Shown: piece by piece, positions 8,920 to 18,783 of the stretch | Numbering within the stretch: position 1 is the stretch's first letter | How the letters are laid out: every line of letters starts with the position of its first letter | Assembly: GCF_009856605.1 (NCBI RefSeq) | Contig: NZ_CP047242.1 | Coordinates: forward strand, 5,708,501-5,772,500 | Reading direction: 5' to 3' | DNA length: 64,000 nucleotides | DNA from: Trichormus variabilis 0441 | Lineage (GTDB): Bacteria > Cyanobacteriota > Cyanobacteriia > Cyanobacteriales > Nostocaceae | Translations under genes and position numbers: made by a program | Notes under the pieces: model-generated | Database searches by the model: none | What the model saw: only the letters and a program-made list of their open reading frames with translations | What the model was told of the DNA's origin: nothing

Positions 8920-10842
8920 ATGACCATGCACAATTCAGTGGAATTTCAAGACGCTTTTGATGTCATTGTCGTCGGTGCAGGTCACTCCGGTTGCGAAGCG
9001 GCGCTTGCTACTGCCCGCCTCGGCTGTCGTACCTTGTTACTGACGCTCAATTTGGATAAAATTGCGTGGCAACCCTGTAATCCGGCTGTGGGTGGGCCTG
9101 CTAAATCCCAGTTGACCCATGAGGTAGATGCTTTGGGCGGGGAAATTGGCAAGATGGCAGACCGCACATATCTACAAAAGCGCATCCTCAACTCTTCACG
9201 AGGGCCTGCGGTGTGGGCATTACGCGCCCAAACTGACAAGCGGGAATATGCGGCTATCATGAAAAATATTGTGGAGAATCAAGAGAACTTGAGCATCCGC
9301 GAGAGTATGGTGACGGACTTGGTTCTGGGTGCTAATGATGAAGTGATAGGTGTGGAAACCTACTTTGGCGTAGCTTTCCAGTGTAAAGCCGTAATTTTAA
9401 CCACAGGTACATTTCTAGGTGGAAAAATTTGGGTAGGTAACAAATCCATGCCAGCCGGACGTGCTGGGGAGTTTGCGGCTGAGGGATTAACCGAAACCCT
9501 AAATCGTTTGGGATTTGAAACTGGTAGGTTAAAGACTGGTACACCCGCACGGGTAGATAAGCGGTCAGTAGATTACAGTAAGATGCAGCTCCAGCCAGGG
9601 GATGAGGAAGTGCGTTGGTTTAGTTTTGACCCGGATGTGTGGGTAGAACGGGAACAGCTACCTTGTCACATGACCCGCACCACCCCCGAAACTCATCGCC
9701 TGATTCGAGAAAACTTGCACCTATCACCTGTGTATGGTGGTTGGGTAGAAGCCAAAGGCCCTCGTTATTGCCCCAGTATTGAAGATAAGATTGTCCGCTT
9801 TGTGGATAAAGAAAGTCATCAAATCTTTATTGAGCCGGAGGGACGGGATATTCCTGAATTATATATCCAAGGGTTTTCTACAGGGTTGCCCGAAAATTTG
9901 CAACTACAGATGCTACGTAGTCTCCCTGGGTTGGAAAATTGCGTTATGTTACGTCCAGCTTATGCTGTGGAATATGACTACTTACCTGCAACTCAGTGTT
10001 ACCCCACACTGATGACGAAGAAGGTTGCTGGCTTGTTTTGTGCGGGACAGGTGAATGGTACAACCGGTTATGAAGAAGCCGCAGCCCAAGGTATTGTAGC
10101 CGGAATTAATGCGGCGCGGTTTGTCCGGGATCAGGAAATGATAGTTTTTCCCCGTGAGCAAAGCTATTTAGGCACTTTAGTTGATGACCTATGTACAAAA
10201 GACCTCCGGGAACCTTATCGGATGCTTACCAGCCGTTCCGAATATCGCTTGCTGCTACGTTCTGATAACTCTGACCAGCGCCTAACTCCTCTAGGAAGGG
10301 AAATTGGCTTAATTGATGACCGTCGTTGGCAACTGTTTACCCGCAAACAGGAGCAGATTACAGGTGAGAAAGAACGGCTGTATGCTACCAGAGTAAAAGA
10401 AAATGATGAAGTAGGCAAAGCGATCGCCTCTAATACCCAACAAGCCATTAAAGGTTCAATCACCTTGGCTGACTTACTGCGTCGCCCTGGCTTCCATTAT
10501 GTAGACCTCGATAGATACGGGTTAGGAAACCCCGAACTTACCCCAGCCGAAAGAGAAGGGGCAGAAATTGACATCAAATACTCTGGCTATCTTGCCAGAC
10601 AACAAAGCCAAATCGAACAGATTGCCCGTCAAGCACAGCGCCAATTACCAAGGGATTTGGATTACACAACTGTGGAAACCCTCTCCAAAGAAGCGCGGGA
10701 AAAACTGAATAAGGTCAAACCCATGACCATTGGTCAAGCAGCCCGAATCGGTGGAGTCAATCCAGCCGACATTAACGCCTTATTAATTTATTTAGAATTG
10801 CGTCAAACCAAGCACCAGACAGGATTAGCCGCTTTACCTTAA
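8920..10842 (+). CDS. mnmG: tRNA uridine-5-carboxymethylaminomethyl modification enzyme MnmG (GidA)
   Basis: 640 residues, full family length. With MnmE and a folate methylene donor it installs the cmnm5 group on U34 of certain tRNAs in the cytoplasm. Visible signatures: FAD dinucleotide fold [17 protein letters not shown] (residues about 15-31), [22 protein letters not shown] region, [35 protein letters not shown] and the C-terminal [13 protein letters not shown] flavin-binding stretch. The start could be the first ATG or the Met two codons later (MTMHNS). It stands alone on the plus strand behind a family B repeat. mnmE is not in the window. Confidence 0.97.
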   Translation: MTMHNSVEFQDAFDVIVVGAGHSGCEAALATARLGCRTLLLTLNLDKIAWQPCNPAVGGPAKSQLTHEVDALGGEIGKMADRTYLQKRILNSSRGPAVWALRAQTDKREYAAIMKNIVENQENLSIRESMVTDLVLGANDEVIGVETYFGVAFQCKAVILTTGTFLGGKIWVGNKSMPAGRAGEFAAEGLTETLNRLGFETGRLKTGTPARVDKRSVDYSKMQLQPGDEEVRWFSFDPDVWVEREQLPCHMTRTTPETHRLIRENLHLSPVYGGWVEAKGPRYCPSIEDKIVRFVDKESHQIFIEPEGRDIPELYIQGFSTGLPENLQLQMLRSLPGLENCVMLRPAYAVEYDYLPATQCYPTLMTKKVAGLFCAGQVNGTTGYEEAAAQGIVAGINAARFVRDQEMIVFPREQSYLGTLVDDLCTKDLREPYRMLTSRSEYRLLLRSDNSDQRLTPLGREIGLIDDRRWQLFTRKQEQITGEKERLYATRVKENDEVGKAIASNTQQAIKGSITLADLLRRPGFHYVDLDRYGLGNPELTPAEREGAEIDIKYSGYLARQQSQIEQIARQAQRQLPRDLDYTTVETLSKEAREKLNKVKPMTIGQAARIGGVNPADINALLIYLELRQTKHQTGLAALP

Positions 10843-10974
10843 CTTCATCTTTATCAAGGGTGAGTATAGTAGAGGGAGGGATGGGTATGATAGATGACAA
10901 GAATTCAGAACTGGCATCATCAATTGATCCCCGCTTTTGAGTTGGATTTAATACAATTAGGGTTTTTGTATGAG

Positions 10975-11095
10975 AACAAAAATCAACTATTTGGAAAAGG
11001 GGTGCAGGGGTATAGGGGTATGGTGATTCCAAGTTTTTACACCTTCATACCCTCACACCCCACCAAAGCCAAGAGTCTCATTGCTTAAGTCCTCA
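10975..11095. repeat. Partial family A palindromic element in the 10843-11166 gap
   Basis: GGGGTGCAGGGGTATAGGGG is followed by the complementary arm (ACACCTTCATACCCTCACACC) and ends GCTTAAGTCCTCA, resembling the right end of family A. The left end is degenerate. The rest of the 324-bp gap between mnmG and the next gene holds no recognisable gene; a short open frame at 10894-11088 is mostly this repeat. Confidence 0.5.
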
Positions 11096-11166
11096 CATAT
11101 TTTAAAAATCCTGATTCCCAGGCAGTAGGGGCGGTGTTGCCCCATCCTGGCAGCTACTACCCTAAA

Positions 11167-12555
11167 ATGCTTATGTTACAAGAAGTTAGCACCCATCTCA
11201 TTATTCCAGAACCCTCAGAAGACCTGATCGTTAACGAGCCTTGGTCGATAGAATTTTATGCTGATGGCTTGATGGATGAACTTTTTGCTGATATCGACGA
11301 GATTCTTGATGTGAACTTGCCGCACCTGACTAACACAAGAGGTAGACAAATGCGCCAAGCATCTCCAGTCAGTAGGATGAATGAAACTGCCGCCAGTGAT
11401 TGGTTCCATAGTTCCAGCAACCCTTCCCATCATCAAACTTTAGAATATGAACATTTGCAAACCCTAGATGTGCCGCAAATTGTTTTACCCAACTCACTCA
11501 ATCGAGGCGTACAGAGTGTATCTTCTGTCATTAGTAGACAGGGAGGGAAGGTTGTAGTTGAGTCTCAATCTGTCAAACAGATGACGAGAATCCGTCAGCA
11601 AACTCAACTAACTTTGGGCAAAATGCTGATTGTGGGGACAACCCTTGGTGTGGCGATCGCTGGTGTACTATATATATTGCAATCGGGTGTGTTAGTTCTA
11701 CTCACTGCCAAACTCACCCAGCCAAATCTTAATGTACGACAAGCACAACTACTTCCTCAGCCAGATGTGCAGGGAGAGTTAGCTAACTATATGCTAGGAG
11801 CGCTGGCAGTTATCGATAAATCAGATATCCAAAATCGGCAACCAGCTACTTCGGAAATTGGCAGCAGGATGACTTATAGTCCCACAGCCTCAGCTTTCAA
11901 CAACAGTCAGCCGCCACCAGGTAATCTACCATCCCCCCTCATTGCCAATAATACATCGCCAGCACCTAGCCGTTCTAACGTTGTTGAGCGCATTTACATT
12001 CCTGTTTATCAAGCGCCCTTACCGATGCGCTACGCACCACCAGTAATTCCTGGCTCACCTTTACCACCAGTTGCGAATAATTCGGCTACGGGTCAACCAA
12101 ACATAGTGAAAAATACCTTAACTCAAGTGCAACCAGCAGGCAAACCTGCAAACGTTAATATATTAGCCTCGGCTGTGCGTTCAGAACTGAAGCCAGTAGC
12201 TGTACGTAACGCACCAATTAACATCCAACCAGCACCTAAATTACTCCCAAACCTGCCTGTCGTTCCATTCGGTGCGAGTCTACCGAAACAGCCTAACACT
12301 GGTGGGGAAGCAGTACCTGTGGCATCACTCACCGTGAATGCTCCTGCACCAGCCCCTATCCATACCCTAGAAGGCTTATTAGAATTGGGAAATAAATCTG
12401 TCGCCTTATTTCAAGTTAATGGTACTAGCCGCCGTGTTAGCATTGGTGAAACTATTGGTGCTAGTGGTTGGACTTTAGTTGATGTCAATAATGGTGAAGC
12501 TATAGTCCGGCGTAATGGTGAGGTGCGATCAATATATGCTGGGCAGAAACTATAA
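11167..12555 (+). CDS. Membrane-anchored proline-rich protein with C-terminal GspC/PilP-like domain
   Basis: About 462 residues from the ATG at 11167. The frame also opens at a GTG (11134), and a second ATG is at 11173. N-terminal 150 residues are cytoplasmic and acidic. One hydrophobic segment (MLIVGTTLGVAIAGVLYIL) follows, then about 200 residues of Pro/Asn/Ala-rich linker. The final 60 residues (ALFQVNGTSRRVSIGETIG, then WTLVDVNNGEAIVRRNGE) resemble the small beta-domain of GspC/PilP-type envelope-spanning proteins. I infer an inner-membrane protein whose C-terminus sits in the periplasm. Its stop codon overlaps the end of the convergent kinase gene by 6 bp. Confidence 0.75.
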   Translation: MLMLQEVSTHLIIPEPSEDLIVNEPWSIEFYADGLMDELFADIDEILDVNLPHLTNTRGRQMRQASPVSRMNETAASDWFHSSSNPSHHQTLEYEHLQTLDVPQIVLPNSLNRGVQSVSSVISRQGGKVVVESQSVKQMTRIRQQTQLTLGKMLIVGTTLGVAIAGVLYILQSGVLVLLTAKLTQPNLNVRQAQLLPQPDVQGELANYMLGALAVIDKSDIQNRQPATSEIGSRMTYSPTASAFNNSQPPPGNLPSPLIANNTSPAPSRSNVVERIYIPVYQAPLPMRYAPPVIPGSPLPPVANNSATGQPNIVKNTLTQVQPAGKPANVNILASAVRSELKPVAVRNAPINIQPAPKLLPNLPVVPFGASLPKQPNTGGEAVPVASLTVNAPAPAPIHTLEGLLELGNKSVALFQVNGTSRRVSIGETIGASGWTLVDVNNGEAIVRRNGEVRSIYAGQKL

Positions 12556-14517
12556 TTGGTTAACCTGATTTGATGTCATGGGCAACGTAAACCAGAATGT
12601 AGCCCCTTTCTCTAAACCACTTTTTACCCCAATTTCACCGCCGTGAGCATTAATGATTTGCTTACATAGGTATAAACCCAAGCCTAAACCCAAGGAATTG
12701 CGAATACTACCACCCCGAAAATAAAGGTCAAATAACCGATCGCTCTGTTGTTGACTAATCCCTACACCGTTATCATTGACAGTGCAGTAAATCTCGTCAT
12801 CTTGGGGAATAGCATTGATTGTTACGTGTAATCCAGGGGGATTATGCTTGATGGCATTGACGATTAAGTTGGAAAACACTCGCCATACTTGCGTAGGATC
12901 GGCATTTACTAATGGTAAATCTGCGGTGACTAAATTTATCAAAGTGGCTTGATTATCTACCAACATGGGTTCTAAATCTGCGATCGCTGCTTCTACCACC
13001 ATCTGTAATTGTACAGGCTGACATTGCAAGCTCAAACCCTGCACCTCACCAATATGGGCTTCTAATAAAGAGTTAATCAGATTGAGTTGGCGATCGCTAC
13101 TTTGCACCATCCGTTCTAAAATTGAGCGAGGTAAGGGGATTGGGGATTGGGTATTGGGGACTGGGAACTGGGGACTGGGGACTGGGGACTGGGGACTGGG
13201 TATTGGGGATTGGGGATTGGGGACTGGGGACTGGGGACTGGGCGAAAATCTTGCAGTCAGTTCTCCCCCTGCCTCCCCTGCTTCCCCTGCCCCCTGCCCC
13301 CTGCTCCCTGCCCCCTGCTCCCCTGCCTCATCATTAAGTAAATTCCTCAACACCATCAAAGTCCCTAAAACTGGGTTACGTAAGTCATGGGACACAGCAT
13401 GGAAAAAGACTCTCAGTGATTCTTGGGCTTGTTTGCGTTGGGTAATATCTTCAACTAACCCTTCGTAGTAAAGGAGATTTCCTTGCTCGTCACGAACGGC
13501 GTAGGCTTTTTCGGAAATCCAGACAACGCTGCCATCTTGACGATAAATCTGTGACTCAAATTCCGGAGCTAATCCAGACTCTTCCATCAATCGGACAAAT
13601 TCGGCTCGGCGTTTAGGGTCAACGTATAATTGATGCTCAATATCTGTAAAATTTTCTGTTACTTCTTCGGGAGAAGTGTAACCATAAATACGTGCTAACG
13701 CGGGGTTTGCCGTAATGTAACGTCCATCAGGGCTACTTTGAAAAATACCTTCAATGGCATTTTCAAAGATGCTGCGATATTTAGCTTCTGCTAGCCGTAA
13801 TTTATTGTTGGCTGACTCTAGTTCTTTGCGGGCGTAAAATTCTGAGCGTTGCAGGCGATCGTATAAGTAAACCCCCAAATCACATATAATACAAAACCAA
13901 AAGATATAGAGAATAAACGTAACATTATATATTTCTGGATGGTACGGTGCAGGAGTACTGAGCCTCAAAGCTGTGTTCACACCAAAATAGTAAACTAAAA
14001 TCCCTACCTGACAAACTAAATGCAGAGTCCAGCGCACAGGCATGAGTGTAGCTTGACTTAAAAATAGCAACGACCAGCCAAGGGTATCGGGTAAGGCAAA
14101 ACCTTTGAGGGTGGCAAATAACTGTGATGCTAAACTCAGCGACCAAGATGAGCCTAAAAATAAGACACCTGGATGGCGATGACCGAACCGGGTTTTATGC
14201 AGAGTAAAACAAATTAGCAGGCTCAACAACATAGCTGCATTGATCATTAGCCCTTGAGTTCTCAAAACCTGGGGTAGTGCCTTCAACTCCCGGAGGGGAA
14301 AAAATAGGTCGTATACATTCCTGAGGGTAAATGTCAATAGACAACCTAGTACTAGCCATAACCACAGATGTAGCCTCTGCCATAGAAAACGTTGCCTATT
14401 TACCAGCCATTCCTGTTGTTGAGAGCGATTTTGGTAAACAGTGGTGATTTCATCTAACGTGAGTGCAGACAGAGTCTTTCTCCACAATCTCTGCAATTTG
14501 ATCAAAAAGGTAGTCAT
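12550..14517 (-). CDS. Membrane PAS histidine kinase with repeat-encoded insert in HisKA
   Basis: 655 residues. About six hydrophobic segments (residues 50-220) form a membrane sensor region, followed by a coiled coil, a PAS/PAC domain ([20 protein letters not shown], ending EDITQRKQ) and a kinase core. The phospho-acceptor is His377 in [15 protein letters not shown]-binding motifs are complete: NAIKHNPPG (N box), NDNGVGI (G1) and [10 protein letters not shown] (G2). Between HisKA helices 1 and 2 lies an insert of about 67 residues (397-463) of Gly/Ala/Glu then Pro-Ser-Gln-rich sequence, encoded by 7-bp tandem repeats. No response regulator gene is adjacent. A paralogous kinase lies directly upstream. 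Confidence 0.92.
   Translation of the reverse strand: MTTFLIKLQRLWRKTLSALTLDEITTVYQNRSQQQEWLVNRQRFLWQRLHLWLWLVLGCLLTFTLRNVYDLFFPLRELKALPQVLRTQGLMINAAMLLSLLICFTLHKTRFGHRHPGVLFLGSSWSLSLASQLFATLKGFALPDTLGWSLLFLSQATLMPVRWTLHLVCQVGILVYYFGVNTALRLSTPAPYHPEIYNVTFILYIFWFCIICDLGVYLYDRLQRSEFYARKELESANNKLRLAEAKYRSIFENAIEGIFQSSPDGRYITANPALARIYGYTSPEEVTENFTDIEHQLYVDPKRRAEFVRLMEESGLAPEFESQIYRQDGSVVWISEKAYAVRDEQGNLLYYEGLVEDITQRKQAQESLRVFFHAVSHDLRNPVLGTLMVLRNLLNDEAGEQGAGSRGQGAGEAGEAGGELTARFSPSPQSPVPNPQSPIPSPQSPVPSPQFPVPNTQSPIPLPRSILERMVQSSDRQLNLINSLLEAHIGEVQGLSLQCQPVQLQMVVEAAIADLEPMLVDNQATLINLVTADLPLVNADPTQVWRVFSNLIVNAIKHNPPGLHVTINAIPQDDEIYCTVNDNGVGISQQQSDRLFDLYFRGGSIRNSLGLGLGLYLCKQIINAHGGEIGVKSGLEKGATFWFTLPMTSNQVNQL
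13135..13241 (+). repeat. 7-bp tandem repeat (GGGGATT/GGGGACT) inside a kinase gene
   Basis: A nearly uninterrupted run of GGGGATT, GGGGACT and GGGTATT heptamers, about 15 units, of the STRR type common in heterocystous cyanobacteria. It lies within the 12550-14517 kinase gene. On the coding strand it reads as Pro-Gln-Ser-Pro-(Val/Ile)-Pro repeats. Next to it (13258-13330) is a CCCCTGC-rich tract read as Gly-Ala-Gly-Glu. Confidence 0.95.
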
Positions 14518-14620
14518 GAGAGTCTTACCAACTTCACCTATACGATTGTAGGTGTTTCCTCTTTGCAGACTGTCATAATACCAATTCTGCTTTTAAGTTG
14601 AACAATTCATCGTGAGGGCT

Positions 14621-14645
14621 GTTGACAGTTGACAGTTGACAGTTA
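14621..14645 (+). repeat. GTTGACA heptamer tandem repeat
   Basis: Three and a half copies of GTTGACA between the two kinase genes, ending within the stop-codon region of the second kinase gene. The same heptamer, in another phase, is repeated at 29912-29945. Confidence 0.9.
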
Positions 14646-16049
14646 ACCACTTGAAGGCAGTGTAAACCAGAAGGTTAGCCCTTGCCGAGGATTACTCATG
14701 GCACCAATGTTTCCGCCATGTGCTTGAATAAATTGCTGACACAGGTACATTTTTAAGCAAATTGCTGTGGAACAGGGGGCTTGGGGATCACGGATTTGTA
14801 GATCGAAAAGGCGATCGCACTCTGACTTACTCATTGTGATACCGTTATCTTGAATCAGAGTCCGAATCATGCCATCTTCTACTGTGGTTTTGACCGTAAA
14901 TTCCAGCCCTGGGGGATTGTGTTGCAAACTATAACTAAACAAACTCATCACAACTTTCTCAAACCGGACTTGATCAACCATCACCAAAGGTAAGTCCTTA
15001 GGAAGTAAGTTCTTGCAAGTTGCCTGATTTTCTCTTAACAGTGGTTGTAAGTCTGTAATGATTTTTTCCAGTAGTCCGCCAAATGGAACAAGTTCCCGAT
15101 GCAGGGTTAGTTCTTTTTCCTCACAGGAGTGGATTTCTAGCAACGAGTCTAGCATTCCCAATTGCCGATTATTACCTTGAATCATGCGATCGATAGTAGA
15201 ACGTGGCACGGAAATGAGGGGTTGGGGATTGGGGATTGGGGATTGGGTACTGGGGACTGGGGATTGGGGATTGGGGACTGGGGATTGGGGATTGGGAATT
15301 GTACTTTCTTCTAGTTCATGTTCGCTGTTTCCCCTATTTTCCCTACTTCCTACGTTCCACTCGCCACTCCCCATTCCCAAATTCTCTAACACCATCAAAT
15401 TACCAATCACCGAAGTACGTAAATCATGGGCTACGGTATGCAATACAACATTTTTGATGCGTTGAATTTCTTCTAGTTCCCGCATTTTCTGTTGTAATTC
15501 GGCGGTGCGTTCTTCTACCTGATGTTCTAAATTGGTGTTGAGGTCTGCGAGTTCTTGATATGTCAGCAGTAACTTGGCTTCTGTTTGTTTCCGTTCTGTG
15601 ATATCTCGAACAATAGCTAAGACTTCATCCGTCCCACTCACTACCAAACGTGCCTCATAATCTCGTATTTCTAGAGGTGTTGGTAACTGATATTCGCAAG
15701 TCTGCAAAGTTCCTGTATCCAAAGTTTTAGTAATGATTCCTTGAATCATCGTGGCAATATCAGTTGGTAAGACATTTTGGATATTTTTACCAGTGAACTC
15801 TTCCCCAGGGCAAGGGAGATTTGCAACTTCTCCGTTCAAAGATAAAAAATTACCATCACGGCTGAGGCGAAAGATAAAATCAGGAATAGCGTTTAATATA
15901 GCTTGATATTGTGCTTCAGTAGCCTGCAAGCGATTAATTAGCTGTTGTTGATCTTGTTGATGTCGTGCTTTTACAGTTTCATCCACTCTCTGTGCCTTTG
16001 ATGTACCAGCAAACGAATTACAGTTAACAATGATCATAGCTACTTTCAC
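14643..16049 (-). CDS. PAS histidine-kinase paralogue with degenerate ATP-binding domain (probable pseudokinase)
   Basis: 468 residues with no membrane segments. PAS domain (residues 40-155, closing [11 protein letters not shown]), coiled coil (about 157-200), and HisKA with the acceptor His208 in [13 protein letters not shown] repeat-encoded Pro/Ser/Gln insert (about 240-278) sits at the same place as in the neighbouring kinase. The C-terminal domain aligns with that kinase ([28 protein letters not shown]) but the N box reads [10 protein letters not shown] without the catalytic Asn, G1 reads DNGITM instead of DNGVGI, and the Gly-rich G2 is [12 protein letters not shown] binding is therefore doubtful. 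It may act as a phospho-acceptor or partner of the adjacent kinase (125-bp gap, same strand). Start ATG at 16049; an alternative Met lies at residue 5. Confidence 0.88.
   Translation of the reverse strand: MKVAMIIVNCNSFAGTSKAQRVDETVKARHQQDQQQLINRLQATEAQYQAILNAIPDFIFRLSRDGNFLSLNGEVANLPCPGEEFTGKNIQNVLPTDIATMIQGIITKTLDTGTLQTCEYQLPTPLEIRDYEARLVVSGTDEVLAIVRDITERKQTEAKLLLTYQELADLNTNLEHQVEERTAELQQKMRELEEIQRIKNVVLHTVAHDLRTSVIGNLMVLENLGMGSGEWNVGSRENRGNSEHELEESTIPNPQSPVPNPQSPVPSTQSPIPNPQPLISVPRSTIDRMIQGNNRQLGMLDSLLEIHSCEEKELTLHRELVPFGGLLEKIITDLQPLLRENQATCKNLLPKDLPLVMVDQVRFEKVVMSLFSYSLQHNPPGLEFTVKTTVEDGMIRTLIQDNGITMSKSECDRLFDLQIRDPQAPCSTAICLKMYLCQQFIQAHGGNIGAMSNPRQGLTFWFTLPSSG
15219..15300 (+). repeat. 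7-bp tandem repeat (GGGGATT/GGGGACT) inside the second kinase gene
   Basis: About eleven heptamers of the same type as at 13135-13241, in frame within the kinase paralogue and read as Pro-Asn-Pro-Gln-Ser-Pro units. The matching location in both HisKA domains suggests either insertion before gene duplication or a shared tolerant site. Confidence 0.95.
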
Positions 16050-16540
16050 GGTTTTTGCAGAGTTTGGATGCCCTGGATCTGATTTTTAATCGCACTTTGG
16101 CTGCTTCTTACTTCAGGTTAATTCCTACTGGAGCGATCGCATTCACCCAATCGGGTGAACCATTGATTCTTCTGTCAATATTTTATTAAGTAATGTAGTA
16201 CTTGTAAAACAATGTCTTATAATATAGCAGTCTTGATGAATTTAAATGCTAGATTTTCAAAAAAACTCAGCATTAAAACCGATTAAATCAAATGAAATAA
16301 AATGCTATTTCAATGCTAAATAATCAATTTAATTCTCTTCATCAACAAAAATATAGGAATCTGCTTTGATTATTGTTGGCATAGCCTGAGCTTGTGCATA
16401 AAAATCTAAGCATCTGTAGGGTGGGCATTGCCCACCAAAGTACCCATTATACCTATAATTCATAAATCAAATATTAGTCCTATATGAGATAATTTTATTT
16501 GTGTAAATTTGCTGTTTATAAGTAAGCGGAAGATAAAATA
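16050..16540. other. Intergenic region, 491 bp, divergent promoters
   Basis: It separates the minus-strand kinase from the plus-strand methyltransferase. It carries a HIP1 site near 16134, an AT-rich stretch (16200-16350) and a family B repeat (16353-16483). No gene was seen. Confidence 0.6.
16353..16483. repeat. MITE-like element, family B
   Basis: Ends ATAGGAATCTGCTTTGAT and ATCAAATATTAGTCCTAT form imperfect terminal inverted repeats. The core GTAGGGTGGGCATTGCCCAC is shared with 8719-8870 and 50409-50580. It lies about 60 bp upstream of the methyltransferase start. Confidence 0.75.
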
Positions 16541-17590
16541 ATGGCTCAAAAATTGCCTATTGATTCAAATATCAACTCTCCTAATCAAGTTTCTATATTT
16601 CGTACAGCCAAGCCTAGTTCTGAGTTCTACACAGTTTTTTCAGAAGCAGAAGTTTTAGGTATAGTTCAAGCCCTAGAATCCAGGTGGGAAATACCTCTGA
16701 AGTATTCATACAAAGGACAAGGTGCAAAAATATGGGATAGTTTTTATCTAAAATATATCGTCCCTACATGGTATCGAACATCAAATGTAGAGATTGATTT
16801 ATTAAAAAGTAATTTTGCATATTTAAATGGTGATTATCAGCAGTGCGAGAAAGTTAATATTATAGATGTGGGTGCAGGTAACTCATATCCAGTGAAAGCA
16901 TTTATTAGTAGACTTCAGAAAATAGATAAAATTGATAAATATATCGCCTTAGATATTAGTGATGAATTACTCAAGGTCTCTAGTAAGAATTTTAAAAAAT
17001 GGTTTCCCTTAATTGACTATACAAATTATGCAATCGATATAGAAAATAATAAAATTCCAGAAAATATATTCAAAAATCAACTCGAAAATACAGCTAATAT
17101 ATTTTTACATCTAGGTGTCACAATCGCCAACCATCACGACAGACATCAAGTATTCCAAAATTTTCGAGACAGTATGGCACAAAATGATTTACTGGTCTTT
17201 ACAAATGAGATTGGTTCTAATTCTCAATGGGATGGCATAGCTAGAGGTGGTTGTAAATATCATGCAGATCAAGTGTATGGATGGCTGACAAACAACCTGG
17301 GGATGGAAGCAGAAGATTGTGAACTGGTAAGAAGATATGATCCAGCAAAAGACAGTATAGTTGCTAACCTAAAATTACGGCAAAATTACACAATTAATTT
17401 TAGTTATTTAGGAATAGATAAGAGTTTAGAAATATCTGCGGGTGAGGAAATTACTATTTGGCGACATCATAAGTTTGAAATACCCACCCTCATACAAGAA
17501 ATCGAACAAGCTGGGCTAAAACTCGTACATTACAGTACTAATAAATATTCATCACATCTCATGGTAATTTGTGAGACAGCCAGTAAATAA
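16541..17590 (+). CDS. EgtD-like SAM-dependent methyltransferase
   Basis: 349 residues. The layout matches the histidine-specific methyltransferase family (EgtD type): an N-terminal YKGQGAKIWDSFYLKYIVP segment (58-76), SAM motif IIDVGAGNS (107-115), acidic ribose-binding residue in YIALDIS (Asp138), and FLHLGVTIANHHD (188-200), which corresponds to the FLGSTIGN motif of EgtD. The family makes N-alpha-trimethylhistidine for ergothioneine or methylates related amino-acid substrates; no egtB-like partner is nearby, so the substrate is open. The gene is clearly AT-richer than its neighbours and stands alone, which could reflect transfer. A GGAAG ribosome-binding site precedes the ATG. Confidence 0.75.
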   Translation: MAQKLPIDSNINSPNQVSIFRTAKPSSEFYTVFSEAEVLGIVQALESRWEIPLKYSYKGQGAKIWDSFYLKYIVPTWYRTSNVEIDLLKSNFAYLNGDYQQCEKVNIIDVGAGNSYPVKAFISRLQKIDKIDKYIALDISDELLKVSSKNFKKWFPLIDYTNYAIDIENNKIPENIFKNQLENTANIFLHLGVTIANHHDRHQVFQNFRDSMAQNDLLVFTNEIGSNSQWDGIARGGCKYHADQVYGWLTNNLGMEAEDCELVRRYDPAKDSIVANLKLRQNYTINFSYLGIDKSLEISAGEEITIWRHHKFEIPTLIQEIEQAGLKLVHYSTNKYSSHLMVICETASK

Positions 17591-17641
17591 CAATTCAAAA
17601 TTCAAAAACAGGAATAAATAATACCAATTAACCATTTGTAG

Positions 17642-17661
17642 AGACGCGATGAATCGCGTCT
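17642..17661. terminator. Hairpin between convergent methyltransferase and mtnA genes
   Basis: Perfect 9-bp arms AGACGCGAT / ATCGCGTCT with a GA loop, followed by TCTTC rather than a pure T run. It is placed between two converging genes, so a bidirectional stop or mRNA-end role is plausible. The same palindrome is a common dispersed repeat in this group, so it may simply be a repeat. Confidence 0.45.
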
Positions 17662-17667
17662 TCTTCA

Positions 17668-18711
17668 CTAAACCACCGCTTGTTTTGAAGATTTAGTTAA
17701 ATCACAAGGAGCAAAAGCACCATTCTCAGTGATGATGGCTGTAATTAACTCGGCTGGGGTGACATCAAATGCAGGATTGTAGAATTCTACGCCTGGAGGT
17801 GTCAAAGTAGTATCGCCGACTTGATAAATTTCTACTGGGTTGCGTTCTTCAATGGGAATTTGACTACCATCAGTTAATTCAAAATCAATTGTAGAAACAG
17901 GCGCAGCCACAAAGAAAGGAACATTATGTGCTTTGGCTACTATAGCTAAACTATAAGTGCCGATTTTATTGGCAGCATCACCATTAGCCGCAATTCGATC
18001 CGCACCCACAACAACAGCATCAATTAAACCCTGCTTCATACAATGGGCTGCCATATTATCGGTAATTAGCGTTACGGGAATACCTTCTTGTACACATTCC
18101 CAGGTGGTGAGTTTTGCACCTTGCAGACGCGGACGGGTTTCATCAGCAAACAACCTTTCTAAACGCCCTTCTCGCCAAGCTGAACGGACAACCCCCAAGG
18201 CTGTACCATAACCAGCAGTAGCTAAAGCACCAGCATTACAATGGGTGAGCAATGTCAGCTTTGTTGGGGTTTTGGGTAAGATAGCCAAGCCATTGTCACC
18301 GATCACCTGACAAGTTTGCAAGTCTTCTGCATTGATGGCTTGGGCAGTTTGTAAGAGATTTTCTTTAATTTGGGCGACTGTTCCTAAAGTCTCATAGGCA
18401 GTTTTCAGCATCCGACTAATTGCCCAAAATAAATTTACCGCCGTAGGACGGGTAGCCCGTAATAACTGTGCCACTTTTTCTAATTTTTGCAGAAACTCCT
18501 GGCGTTCGCTTGTCTCAATTTCCCTCGCCCCCAAATACATCCCATAAGCCGCCGCCACACCAATCGCAGGCGCACCCCGAACAATCATAGTTTGAATTGC
18601 CCGCGCCATCTCTTCACTACGGTGAATCTCTACAACTGCATACTCATTGGGTAAACGAGTTTGGTCAATTAGTAAGACACAATTATTTTGCCAGATAACG
18701 GGGTAAATCAT
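17668..18711 (-). CDS. mtnA: S-methyl-5-thioribose-1-phosphate isomerase
   Basis: 347 residues, full length. It converts 5-methylthioribose-1-phosphate to the ribulose form in the methionine salvage pathway. Family signatures: [13 protein letters not shown] (about residues 44-56), the catalytic-Cys segment [19 protein letters not shown] (mid-protein) and [19 protein letters not shown] with the catalytic Asp. It belongs to the eIF-2B alpha/beta/delta-like fold. The gene stands alone; no other mtn genes are adjacent. A short STRR tract lies just upstream of its start. Confidence 0.96.
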   Translation of the reverse strand: MIYPVIWQNNCVLLIDQTRLPNEYAVVEIHRSEEMARAIQTMIVRGAPAIGVAAAYGMYLGAREIETSERQEFLQKLEKVAQLLRATRPTAVNLFWAISRMLKTAYETLGTVAQIKENLLQTAQAINAEDLQTCQVIGDNGLAILPKTPTKLTLLTHCNAGALATAGYGTALGVVRSAWREGRLERLFADETRPRLQGAKLTTWECVQEGIPVTLITDNMAAHCMKQGLIDAVVVGADRIAANGDAANKIGTYSLAIVAKAHNVPFFVAAPVSTIDFELTDGSQIPIEERNPVEIYQVGDTTLTPPGVEFYNPAFDVTPAELITAIITENGAFAPCDLTKSSKQAVV

Positions 18712-18714
18712 AGA

Positions 18715-18740
18715 TGGGGACTGGGGATTGGGGACTGGGA
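18715..18740 (+). repeat. GGGGACT/GGGGATT tandem repeat upstream of mtnA
   Basis: About three and a half heptamers in the 72-bp gap between the antiporter stop codon and the mtnA start. Same repeat type as in the two kinase genes. Confidence 0.85.
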
Positions 18741-18783
18741 ATATAATATACCTTATCTCTCCTATCTCCCCAGTCCCTAGTTT

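Noticed and set aside
10894..11088. 64-codon plus-strand open frame after mnmG
   Set aside because: It is mostly family A repeat sequence (GKGVQGYRGM is the GGGTATAGGGGTATG arm) with no ribosome-binding site.
13082..13468. Plus-strand open frames of [10 protein letters not shown] type over the kinase repeats
   Set aside because: They are translations of the GGGGACT heptamers on the strand opposite the kinase gene; three frames are open for the same reason.
13135..15300. Repeat tracts considered as CRISPR arrays
   Set aside because: Units are 7 bp without spacers and lie in frame within kinase genes; no cas genes are present.
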